From Datnioides undecimradiatus (taxonomy: Eukaryota > Chordata > Actinopteri > Lobotiformes > Datnioididae): a DNA stretch of 64,000 nucleotides. The translations under genes and the position numbers were made by a program. Each line of letters opens with the position of its first letter. Position 1 is the first letter of the stretch. Under the pieces are notes generated by a model. It was not told the DNA's origin. It worked only from the letters and a program-made list of their open reading frames with translations, and searched no databases. Shown one piece after another: positions 1 to 11,000 of this stretch. The DNA lies in NCBI GenBank assembly GCA_008933995.1, contig WARS01004318.1, forward strand, positions 1,901,269 to 1,965,268, given 5' to 3'.

Positions 1-1748
1 TGTTGTATCTATTTTTCTTAAAATAGTTGGTTTACAAAATCAAAATACACAAATACATGGATAAATCATATATTATATTATAATAAATACATCAAAAGTC
101 AAATGAAATGATAATAAGGCATATAACATGATCTTCCTCACCAGACAAAGAATTCACTGGGTTCAATTCATAGGTGTTTCATTTTTTTTCTGTACAACTT
201 GCAAAAACTTTTGTACCAAAAAGTTCCCCAACAAGTTGCATATATAAATATTTTACTGCCATACTTGGGCATGACAAGTTAAACAGTAATTATCATAAAT
301 TTGAAAACTAATTACAGCACAATGTGACCTCAGAGACACTCTAAAACTCACTGGCCTGTTAAAACATGATAATAAATTGCCCAATCAAGTGTTTGTCCTC
401 AAACTTATAGCAACCACTGTATTCTGCTCATTCAAAGGGTTTAAACAGCAAATGATTTCAGGTTTGTGCAGCAAGATTTAATTTCTCTGTAACTGATATG
501 CACAACAACACAATGAAGGAGTTTATTTGTGTTGCTGAAAGCACTGAAAAACCTGAACACTAATCTGTATTTCCACAAAAAGACATCACAGAGTAATTAT
601 CTGAAATCCACACAAGCATCATCTAATGTTTGTAAAATGTTTTTACAGCAGGGTAACATGACAGCAGATCCACTTTAAGGCAATTGTAATAAAAGACAGA
701 AATGCTGTTTAAAATAATGTGACAAATATAAGCAACTTATCCCAAAAAGCAGAAACTGTGATTAACCATAATGAGTCAGATAGAAAAAGAAATCAGATTG
801 TAGATGTTGGGATGTCTTTTGTTTCTCTCCATCTTTGAGATGATGGTTCCCATGCAAGAGCTTTCATACAAACAGGTTCAAGTTGCATACAAATAACTTT
901 TTCTGGCACACGCATAAAATTGCACCTGGTTCAGGCTTTTTGTTAGAGTAATATCACCAAATTGGCTTTTCCTTGCCTTTTAGATGTCATTTGCATGCTT
1001 GTAACTTGACAAGTTACTTAGCTACTTATTATCATAAATAAATGGGCAAACTCTCTGCTTAGGAAGCTGTCTTTAAAAGAATTGGTCACTCTTAAAGTAT
1101 AAAAATTACTTAACTTCATGCTCCAAACATTATATCTTGCTCCATTTTATTAGCTTTTAAACTGCAGTTTTATTATTATATTATTTGTTCCATTACGTAT
1201 GTGAACCTAAAGCTGCAGTCTGTTTTCCACTCCCAGGTCCAAATGTTAAGAGGCTGGCACTCTTCAAATATGAAAACGTCTTTCAGGCCACAGCACAATA
1301 GAAAATTAACTTCAGATCAGCACACTGATGACTCCTTAAAGACTTTCTCGTGCATATTAAATGTGTGGAATGACTGGAATGCTTTTTGCAGCAGACTCTC
1401 CTTATCTAACGTTGGTTGTGCACATAAATCTTTTGTTGCAGATCAACTTGTTGCCTGGTATGATTACCGATTGAGGCGGACGTGAAAAATAAACCCTGTG
1501 AGATTATTGAGTGGAGGCAAAAAGCTTTTTATGACACCTGAGCGCTTATTCACAATGATTAACGACGTTCAGGGAAATAATTGCACCACCTACGTTTGTT
1601 AACCCTTTGGCATTGAATGTAAAAGATATTAGAGTGCAGGTTACAGCAGAAACATGTGTAAAAGTGTGAAATACAGGAAGGTATGATTTGTAACATGATG
1701 GCCCAACCTTTACTTGCTTAAGTTTGGTACTGAGTATATATATCTAGT

Positions 1749-2180
1749 CAGTAATAGAAGAAGTACTTAGATGATTAACTTAAGTAAAAGTAATAATACC
1801 ACCATGTAAAATACTTTGTTTTAAAGTAAAGGCTTTGTACTGGTCAGGCAAATGTACTTTATATTAAAAATAAAGTATTCAATTAGATTAGATTTTGTGT
1901 AATAGATTATTATGACACATGTATTAATGTAAAATCAAGATTTTTACTGTTGGCATTGGTTGAGGTGAAGCTCATTTGCTGCAGCAGATGATTATTTTCA
2001 GTATGGATTGATCTGCTGATTATTATTTGATTGGTTTGTTTGGCTTGTAAACAATGTAGTGGAGTAAAAAAAAAAAGCAAAATCAAAATATAGTGAAATA
2101 GAAGTTGAGACACAATAATCGAATGAAATACGTCACATTTTCAGTTCAGTAGTTTAGTTCAGTGCTTGAGTAAATGTACG
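1749..2180. mobile_element. Nonautonomous dispersed element with ACTTAAGTAAA ends
   Basis: One end carries GAAGAAGTACTTAGATGATT followed by AACTTAAGTAAAAG. The other end reads GTGCTTGAGTAAATGTACGA. These resemble the two ends of a high-copy teleost repeat that I know from memory. Diverged relatives lie at 34261-34618 and 57861-58060. No coding capacity is seen. The exact borders and the superfamily, possibly a hAT-like MITE, are uncertain. Confidence 0.5.
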
Positions 2181-2206
2181 AAACAGGAAACAGTCTGACA
2201 GTTTAA

Positions 2207-2576
2207 CCCTTTAACACATGAGCCTGTCCTGTAGGTGCCTTTGCCCATTTTTCTAGAATACCTGCAACGTTTGATACTTGGCAGTTATTTACAATTCACT
2301 GCATGTTGGGAGAGTGTGATAACAGTTGAACAACTCTGTCTCTGTCTCATAATGTGTGAAAACAGGCCATAAAATGGAAACTTTCTCCACCTCTGTGTGT
2401 GCAGTGGGAACAAAGTGGGTACTTCCTGGGCTTCTGGGACATTCACAAGTGAAATTACCATAATAACACCATTTTGGCTGTAATGTGCAACATCTCAGCT
2501 TTCAGAAACCATGACGTAATTACTGTAATCCAAAGTGCGCAAATGTGTTGCCAGCGACACATTCGGAGTTATAGGG
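2207..2576. mobile_element. piggyBac-type MITE, 370 bp, TTAA flanked
   Basis: The element starts CCCTTTAAC and ends GTTATAGGG, imperfect terminal inverted repeats matching at 8 of 9 positions. It is flanked on both sides by TTAA, at 2203-2206 and 2577-2580. A TTAA target duplication with CCC...GGG termini is the hallmark of the piggyBac superfamily. There is no open frame of transposase size, so the copy is nonautonomous. It sits in the fam83f intron. The superfamily call rests only on the termini. Confidence 0.7.
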
Positions 2577-3687
2577 TTAAAGGTGTCTTGCAGAGTTTTT
2601 GACCACTATCAATCATTCACTAAAAATTATTTAAAGTTCAAAGTTTGGTGACCAAACAGTCAAAAAGGATTCTCTGCCTATTTATTGTAGTGAAAACACA
2701 GAAATGTCTCTTTATTAACTGTAACACAGCGTTTAAAACCAGCATTCAAAGCTTTATTATGCTCAGAAGGAACTATTTCACCTCATACAGTAATTGTTTT
2801 TTATAGCTGTCCTGAAAGCCACATTTGAAGAAGGCCTGAATGGTTGAAATGCAAAAATTGGTGATCATAAAATTTAAAGAAGTTGTTGCACATTCTCACC
2901 TGAAACTGACGAACACCCAACCCAGACTCCGTGCGAAAATAAGCTGATTTACATGTTTTGGATACAAGGTGTGAAACAAGTTAAGCTCTTGTCTACAGTA
3001 ACTTCAGTCTGAACACAGATGACACATCATCCCACATGTCATGTTTCTTACCTGCAAGGGACTTTCATGAGCAAGTTCTGACACTTCTGATGAACCACGT
3101 TAGTGACCGCACTGGTGATGAAACCGCTTTCTGTTTGCTTCATGAAGATCGTGGTCGTGTGTTGAAAAACAAAACTGGGAGGGCTGATTTGGGCTGAGTG
3201 AAACCTGAAACACTGTGTTTTGACTCATTAAAACTGGAAGCTCAAGTCAAGAAATTTAGGTCTGTTTGACTTTTAGATCAAGTTTTTGAAGCTTTTAAGG
3301 AAAGGGGACAATCACCTTCTGTGGTTTATGGCTGCTTTATTATAAAAAATACATCAAAGAACTGTACATTTGGAGGTGTCATCAGGGAAACTACCATTTG
3401 TTCATTGGTTTTCATCTAAAAATACAAATGAAGTTTCAAAAACAGTTGAAAGTTTTTGCGTGTATATGCACATTTGTCTTCTTGCTAAGTGTTGCTAAGT
3501 TCTTTGCGTAAATGAAACTCTATAACATGTTTCATTTCATTACCATTGAACAGACTGGTTCTCGTTTTTATGCTAAAGTAAGCTAAATGGCTGATGTTTA
3601 TAGTGTTAAAGATATCGTTTAAAACATATTTAAAAAAGGTGATTTTTCCACCATAGTTTTGGTTTAAATACCTCGTTTCTCCTCCAG

Positions 3688-4899
3688 CTTCACCTGGAGC
3701 TCCTCCCGGATGGACAGGAACACGATCACCGTGATGTCGGGACAGACTGTGGACTTCTTTGACAATGACTTTAGGGAACTGTACGCCGCGTCTGAACAGG
3801 TGGATCTCTACAAAGAGTTCAACATCACCAAGCCGCCTTTACCAACACCCGTCACAAAGCCAAAGGTGGAGCCGATTCAGCCGCTACCCGTTTCCACGTC
3901 TCGCTTTCAAGTATCTGTCAATGACTCCCGCCAGATTGACCTAAAGGTACCTGCGCATAAATACCACAATCCTAAGTACTCTTTAGTTTTTGGGAACAGT
4001 AGGGGCCTAACAGGGTCTCTCCAAGACCTACGAGCTCCGAGTGATGTGGTGTTAGGTGGACTGAACCAGAGGAACGGCGTGCAAAACAACATCTTTCACG
4101 GCAGCAAGGAAAGGCTTGACCGAGTCACCCCACAGAGTCCTGTCTCACCTACAGAGGAGGAGGATGAAGATGGAAAAGGAGGTTTCAAGAAGAACCAGGC
4201 AGTCGGAGTGAAGAAACGCAGCTCCTTCAGACACTTCTTGAAAGGTAGAGGAGCCAATCATAGCACAGAGACTATAGAGGAAGGTGTGGTCACTCCTCAG
4301 AGCCCCACGCCACCTTGTAAACTGCCGGAGACCAACGGCGTTGCAGGAAATGAAGTGGATGACTCGTTTGAGATCATTGACAAACCAGGTCCGCTGAAAA
4401 ACAAACTCAAGAAGCCATCAAAGGTCATTCAGAGAAGTATGTCTCTGCAGACCATCAACACAGGAGACGAAGATGGTAAGAGCTCACACATTCTGTATTT
4501 AATTGATTGTTGTTTCATTTAACAATAACTGCAGTTAGTAATTAATATTAAGATTGTTGCTGGTGAACAGTGTCGAGCATTAAGCAGTTACAGAGCCAGA
4601 TACTTGTTTCGGGAGCTGGTGGAGACCAAATATGGAGCTAAAAAGCAAAAAATGGGCAACTGTTTGCAAACACGGTCAACATCTAAACACAAAAGGTGTT
4701 TTGATATCAGTCTGTGCTCATGAGTGTCCAAAAATAAATTAGTTATTGCAGATTAAGGAAGTGTTTACATGCATTAGTGTCATATTAATCCATTAACTTT
4801 GCTACTTATTTGCATTTTAATTAATATGTTCTCTTTCCCCCCCCAACAGGATCTAAAAGCCGCCGGCGGCATCAAAAGAAAAACTGCATCCAGTCATGA
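3688..4899 (+). CDS. fam83f: FAM83F, C-terminal part (last two coding exons)
   Basis: FAM83 proteins are scaffolds that bind casein kinase 1 isoforms through the DUF1669 domain. FAM83F is the prenylated, membrane-anchored member and acts in Wnt signalling. Exons are 3688-4475 and 4850-4899, joined in phase with GT-AG sites; the coding sequence continues from an exon before the window. The first exon opens with SFTWSSSRMDRN and runs into SGQ...FFDNDFRELYA, the end of DUF1669, including the F-x-x-x-F pair used for CK1 binding (Phe codons 3758-3760 and 3770-3772). A long, Ser/Pro-rich, probably disordered tail follows, with a basic KKRSSFRHFLKGRG patch. The last exon encodes a basic stretch and ends Cys-Ile-Gln-Ser-stop, a CAAX box. 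The ATG at 3710 is internal and not the start. The family is certain; the paralogue is inferred from the CAAX box and synteny. Confidence 0.85.
4560..4645 (+). repeat. Degenerate dispersed repeat in last fam83f intron
   Basis: This reads like a teleost repeat I know from memory that contains GAGCTGGTGGAGACCAAA (here GGAGCTGGTGGAGACCAAAT). It lies in the 374-bp intron 4476-4849. No second copy was found in the window, so support is weak. Confidence 0.3.
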
Positions 4900-5219
4900 G
4901 CTGAGCAAACAAACTGTTGTTAATGCTGGAGGATCTCATGAGTAAACAACCTGCTGCTACCTGCTGAGTCACAGTATCACCCTCCTGTAACCAGGTGACA
5001 GGTGATTACTTTACATGACCTGAGTGCCGTCGGTGTCTCGGGCCTGTTAAACCTCCTCACTTTGGGGTGAAAGTCCTCTCTGTGCCAGGGGGGAGTGAAC
5101 ACAGATGAGATGTTGTAGTTTAACTAATCATGTGAGGAACCAGTCAATGCTGTAGCCAAAGTGTTGATGGAGGCGGATGTCATTGCCATCGTTTTGTTTT
5201 TCTATGTTTTTATATTAAA
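4900..5219 (+). other. fam83f: fam83f 3' UTR with ATTAAA poly(A) signal
   Basis: Noncoding sequence from the stop codon to an ATTAAA hexamer at 5214-5219. A T-rich run follows about 20-30 bases downstream, as expected for a cleavage site. The assignment is inferred from position; other poly(A) sites may be used. Confidence 0.5.
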
Positions 5220-8092
5220 TTATTCTCCAGTGAAGCGTTGTTTTTTTATATTTTACATGTGTGCTTGAACCTGACGCCTGGGCTTTAACCCAGGTGGAGA
5301 GTGGGTGGATTGCGTCACGCCTGTGAGTTGACCTGGTTGCCGTAGTGACAGGGAAAAGTGATCAGTTTGCGCTGAGTGTCGCCTTACAAAAGGAACCTTG
5401 GTGACAGAATAAGTCTTGATCGCGGTGCGTCGGACTACAGGCTGTGAATAATGTACACCGTGCTGAGTGGGGCACTTTTGGCAGCTGCTGCACGACTTCA
5501 TGTTGGCACACAAGTCGGGATTTTGGGTTTGTTCAGGTGAAACAAAAAAGATGCAAATAATCCAAATGTGGTATTAGGATTGGAATAGAAGAAAAACAGC
5601 AGACGTTTCTCAAATTAACTGACATTTAATCACATTTTGTGGTGATTAAGTGTCATGAAACACCAGTTTTATTGGTGGACAGTGTGATGCTGGCAGGTCC
5701 AACTGAGCACCTGAAGTTTGTTTACAGCCAGTGGGGTTGTTAATACTTTTAAGATGCTATAAAAGGGAATTAAAGGTCTGATTGTATAACTAAGGCTTAA
5801 TATTAATAATCTTAACTCTTAACTTAATCTCATAATTAATGTTCACAGTCCGTAACGTCTGCATCGGCAGCGATGACAGGAACAGAAATGTCTCAGTTTC
5901 ACAGTAAGAGCCTCTGAACAGGAGGAATTTACAACTTTAACGATTATTAACGATTATACACGTGCGTCGGGATGCATTCATTGACTTTGTGGACTGTCCT
6001 AATTTGTATCAAGTATTGTTTATTTTAAACAAGTATCAAAGTTTACAGTTCTGGTATCGTGACAACATGGGTGTGATGATACGAAGGCAGTAAGTAAATA
6101 CAAATGAGGCACCGTGAACAAACATCTCCTCTAAGTCAAATATCTTCGCAGAGTTTGTTCATTTCATGAGATTTTAACATGAAACTCAGTGCAAATTGAT
6201 CCTGCTGGCAAAGAAAAGCAGGTCTGTTGATGTTTAGGTGGAAAAATCAAGAGTCTCGGTTTGTTCGGCGACTAATAGCTGCAGAACCAGACAGGTTCAC
6301 TGGTCTCCCTGCTGATAAAAGACTTTATGTGAGACTGAAGATGATTTAATGCTTCTTGTTTTTAGTAAAATGATTTGCAGACATGAGAGCGATGTCTTTT
6401 ATTTCTGTAAAACACATCTGTGATTGTTGTTGAAAGGGCTTCATATGACGCATTATCCTACAAAATCCCAGATTAGACCCCAATATAGGAAACTTTACAA
6501 TCCATTTACATCTGCTGTTCTGTGACTGACACAGAAAAACATTCATTTATCATAAAAAACACCAAATATTTCCTTACTTGGTGCTGAAGTCATTTTTCGC
6601 ACTGATATATTGCATCAATACGCCCCCATATCTGAAGAGAACATTGTGGGGAAGTGTTTAGTAATGTTGCTGTTACTGTTTTTTGTTAATCAGGAAACCA
6701 CAACTCCCTATCACAGCATCACACACCGTCACAAGACAGGAAAAGCCCCAGCACATCAGATATCGGCTTAATCTGATTACATAAACGCTAAGAATGACAA
6801 GATCTAAGGAGAGGATGTGATGGAGGTGCTAAAGAAGGTTGAATGTCTTCAGTCCCACATGAAGGTTCGGGCAGGACTGATGATGCAGCACCATCTAGTG
6901 GAGACACAGCCACACAAACGCATTTAAGGTCAAAGGTTTATTTAGAAAGTAGTAGTTGGATCCATCAACCACCATAAAGTCATTAAATTATACATATGAA
7001 AACACTTTTTAATTAAAGAATATTACAATATTACTTTTTAATTAAAGAAAATAAAGCTGTACAATTTCAAAATATTCTTAAGTTAATTTTAAATGTGACA
7101 GGACATTGTTTTTAGTTTTTATTCACTTTATTTACAACAGTTTGGTTTGATTTGACGAGCTAGTGAAGTGTAATAACTGGTAAACCCACCCTTAATCCCA
7201 TTTGCTACTGCTTTTTTAAAAAAAAAATTTAAATATACATTATAAACATTTTATTAGATTGCTCCAGTGAAAACACCCAGATCAGGTTTAACAAAGTGCT
7301 GCATCCCCCGACTGATTCAGTCAACAAGAGTTTCCTTTTAGCCTTTCCTGTTGATTTCTGATTCATGGTTTGTAACTGAGACATTGTGAAATAATGTACA
7401 GAGTACAGAGCTGCTGTTCGTAGCTACAGACGACCAGCAGCGTCGACGGACCACGCCACGAAACTTCCTACATGTGAGTAAAACAGTGGTCACTTGAAGT
7501 GTCTTAGGCATTGTTTGTGTGTCTGTTTGTTTGTTTGTTTGTTTGGCATCTTTGTGATCACGTTTGCAACTTTTTGTGTTCATTTTGTGTCTGATTATAC
7601 GCGTTTTGCTCCTCATCTCTATTTGTTACACACGTGCTGGTGGTTGTTTTGTCCTTTTGTGGTTGGTTTTTGTCTGTTTATCGTGATTTTGCTTCTCTTT
7701 GGGATTATTTTGTGTCTCTTCCTGATAACCTTCTTTCTCTGTGGTCGTTTTGTGTCTCTCTGTGGTTGTTTTGTGTCTCTTCCTGATAACCTTCTGTCTC
7801 TGTGGTCGTTTTGTGCCTCTTACTGGTCCTCTGTGCATCTTTGCGATTTACTCTCAGAGGCTTCTGTTGTGCATGCAGATTGCAGAAGTAAGGCAGTGAC
7901 TTCACACTGCAGCTAGGAATAGCTCCTGACACTTTTTCACACTTGTTAGTTCCTAATACGTATATTTCTGTGAAATTAACTTCTGCTTGTATTGTTCCTT
8001 AAGAGCGACTGTCAGATAGTAACAGTGATTTAATCCATAAAGGAACACGTCCAGGATCCAAAGTCAGATGCTGTCTCCATTGTTGCTCGGTC
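5220..8092. other. Convergent intergenic region between fam83f and cyth4
   Basis: The two genes are tail to tail here. The cyth4 3' UTR must read leftward from 8093. Candidate minus-strand poly(A) signals are ATTAAA at 8029-8034 and AATAAA at about 6938-6943, and I cannot tell which is used. The rest is AT-rich and holds no recognised gene, apart from the T/G-rich tandem region listed separately. Confidence 0.5.
7512..7839. repeat. Degenerate TTTG/TGTGTCTCT tandem repeat with 61-bp duplication
   Basis: A (TTTG)n run near 7518-7540 leads into T/G-rich degenerate units built on GTGGTCGTTTTGTGTCTCT. Within it a 61-bp unit starting CTTCCTGATAACC occurs twice head to tail (7718-7778 and 7779-7839). 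The same kind of sequence, on the opposite strand, makes up the 1-kb array at 19330-20370. Long open frames on both strands here are by-products of the biased composition. Confidence 0.75.
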
Positions 8093-11000
8093 CTATGACG
8101 ACGTGTTGCTAATCACTTTCCTCTTTCGTTGAGACACCAGGTCAGAGAAAGGGTTCTTGGTGATACTCGCACTGAAAGAGAGGATCAACATTCAGAGTGA
8201 AACTCGGCATTAGTCGTAGTTATCTTTTCCATTTTTGCCTGTCACCTCAGTGACTGATTCCATTAAACTGCAATCACAGTCACTGCCAAATAGCTCTGAA
8301 ATGAATCACTATTTTCATTATTGATTTCTAATCTAATCAGTTAATGATCAGAAAAGAGTGAAAAATGCTGTCGCAATTTCCCAGAAACCAACGTGTCTGT
8401 CTTTTAGCTCCTTTTCCAACAACTGTTGGACGAACTGGCGTAAGATTTGGAGCAAACACAGCATTAATTATACTAAAATTAACTCAAGTCAGTCTCACCT
8501 GCAAAAGCCAGCATGCTAACAGACTAAACTGGGACAGCAAACGTTTTACTTTGGCTTGGCATCAGCATGTTAGCATGCTAATGTTAGCATTTAGCTAACA
8601 GCGTTATTCCTGATGTGTCGGATGTTTCACGGAGGTCCAGCTGTTCCTCTCAAACCAGTGTGACTCACCAGTACAGCAACTTGAGTACATGAGCCCTTAG
8701 CAGCAGACCAATAAAGTTTTATCAGTTTGAACAACCAAGCCAAAGGTAAACTGACACAAACAGAGGAGCTATTAGAGAAGATTGATACGGATCTCATATC
8801 TGTTCAGTGGCCAGTTAGCTTAGCTTAGCACAAAGACTGGAAAGAGAGGGAAACTGTTAGCCAACAAAAGTGATTAAATGATCATTTTTTATTTCTTAGC
8901 GCTGAGCTGTTGCCAGGCAACCACTTTTAGATGCCAGGTGAGAAATGTGAAGGTTTGTCATTTGAACTCTGGCAGCTTTGTCCACTTGTTTTAACACCAT
9001 GTGATCAACGTGTCCCAGCCTGCACAAACATGAGTCACCTGGCCTCTCATGTGGCATCAGCAGCATCAGTCGCTCACCTGATCGCATCTATCCAGTTGTC
9101 CCGTTCTTCTGCGCTGGCGGCACTGAGCTTATAGGACTGGTGTTTACCCTGCACCACTCTGCCTTTGTTCTCCGTCTTGCAGGCCTTGATCTTTTGTCCT
9201 TTGGGGTTATATAACTCCAGACAATACTGTTCAAACACAACCACAGACACAAACACATGTAGCGTTGTCACTGTGCTCATATGCTGCTCTGTTTATTTTG
9301 TGAGTCTTCAGGTCGCCTCGTGACTCACTGCTCTCAGCACTAGTGTAGGAAACTCATTCAGCAGCTGCCGTGTGATTCATGACACTGTGCGGCTGCAGAT
9401 ACTGTAGCTCAACATTCAGTTTATGCACCGAGATATCAAAAGGAGACGGGACTCTACCGGTTTGCTCGTGTCCTGCAGCGTCCTGACACACAGGTTCTCC
9501 AGAGGAATAATCCCGATTGGGTCTTTATCCTGCAGGAGGAGATGGATGTTAAACACAGATTTAACCTCTGACCGACAGAGGGCTGTGTGACGTTTTCATA
9601 TTTTTGCAGCAGCAGACGGACGGATGCTCACTGTGGTGTATTCAAAGTAGTACAAGCAGCTGTCTGTCAGAATGAACCACCTCCGCTTCCAGGTTTTAAC
9701 TCGTCCACCTTCAACAAAGACGACAAAGATTCAAGGTTTAGACAGAGAGTTGACACAGATTGATGTTGTTTGTTTGTTTGTTTTCTGTCGTCGTCTCACC
9801 CATTTTTAGGAGCCAACCTTCCCTGTCCGGATTGAAAAACGTCAGGGTGAGGTCGTTCCCGTCGTCCTCCGGGATTTTAAACGGCTCGCTGCGGATGCTC
9901 GCGTACAACTTCTGCACAAGACATTTCAACACAGACGGAGCTTTAGTCGTTAACTTTAACCTTAAAATTGATTTCAGTCAGTGGAAGTCAAACAAAAAGC
10001 ACCACGAAGGGAAAACCCTGAGCTGAACACGTTATTGAAAAGGTCAAAGACAAGGAGAAATACATAACTGTAATAATTTGTGACGAACATTAAATGTCAC
10101 AGTGAAAACTGAGAAACCAGATGATCTGAGAAAATGAGACTAAAACCCCCCCAGAACGAACAACAGATAAACAAAATTACAAGATTAAATTAATATTTTT
10201 ACAGTTGATATTTGCAGAAATTTGATAATTGAGCCGTCCTGATGTCTTAAAGGTCATAGACCTGTTTCCCAGCTTAAAAAAACGTACAAATATCTATTTT
10301 TCTTAGTTATATTCTTAGGAAATGTAAAAAAATGCCCTTTTTACGTGACATTAATTCTATATTGACACATATTTATTCTGTTAAAGTGTCGACTAAAGAA
10401 AAAGTAAAAAATTAATCCAATTAAACAAAATGAAAAATAATGAAAAATCTTCTAAATTCAAAATAAATAAAACTAAATACACCCAAATTTGAGGATTTCC
10501 ATGATTCAGGTCGGTTGAATGATTTTCTGTGGATTAATTAACATTTGTCTTTAAATGCTAATGACAGTGTGTTGTTACCATCAAGTTGAAATAGAGCAAA
10601 CATTAATACAAAACTGATCAGCTGTACTTTCATGTAATTTAATTAGCGAGTGTTAGCATGCTAAAATAAGATGCTGAACATTATTGTGAGCACGTTAGCA
10701 TTTAACTGTCTGCACCCCTGCACAGCCTCTCAGTTCAAGTTTTGTTGTTCGTATAACGAGTTACGTGTTGAACATATAAGAAGGAAGTGCAGTTTCTGAG
10801 TGTTTGTGTGTTGTTTAGTAGCAAACATGAGTGTGTATCTGTCAGGATGTCATGACTGGGACGTCAGTGTGGCACTGGTATTGTTAGCAGACCGTGAGCA
10901 GCTCGGTGGGCAGGTCCTCCCCGTTGTTGATTCCTCTGTTCATGGAAACAAATCGCTGCAGACTCGGTTTGTCTTTGACATTTGGGTTGTGGAGGCTCGT

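Larger units (their letters stand above)
1..3687 (+). other. fam83f: Intron of fam83f (3' part)
   Basis: This stretch precedes a clear splice acceptor, a pyrimidine-rich run ending in CAG at 3685-3687. The exon that follows opens in the middle of the FAM83 DUF1669 domain, so the start of the gene must lie before the window. I looked for the preceding DUF1669 exon, expected to end near a VDG-type motif, and did not find it here. The DNA is AT-rich. It holds two nonautonomous transposon-like elements, listed separately, and otherwise nothing I recognise. Short open frames at 1201-1485 and near 3050-3200 show no family resemblance. Confidence 0.7.

Noticed and set aside
2930..3200. Short open stretches on both strands around a CTTACCTGCAAGG that looks like a minus-strand donor
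   Set aside because: Translations do not match DUF1669 or any family I know, and a minus-strand exon would have no partner.
7494..7932. 140-codon plus-strand and 70-75-codon minus-strand frames
   Set aside because: Low-complexity translations of the TTTG/TGTGTCTCT repeat; not coding.
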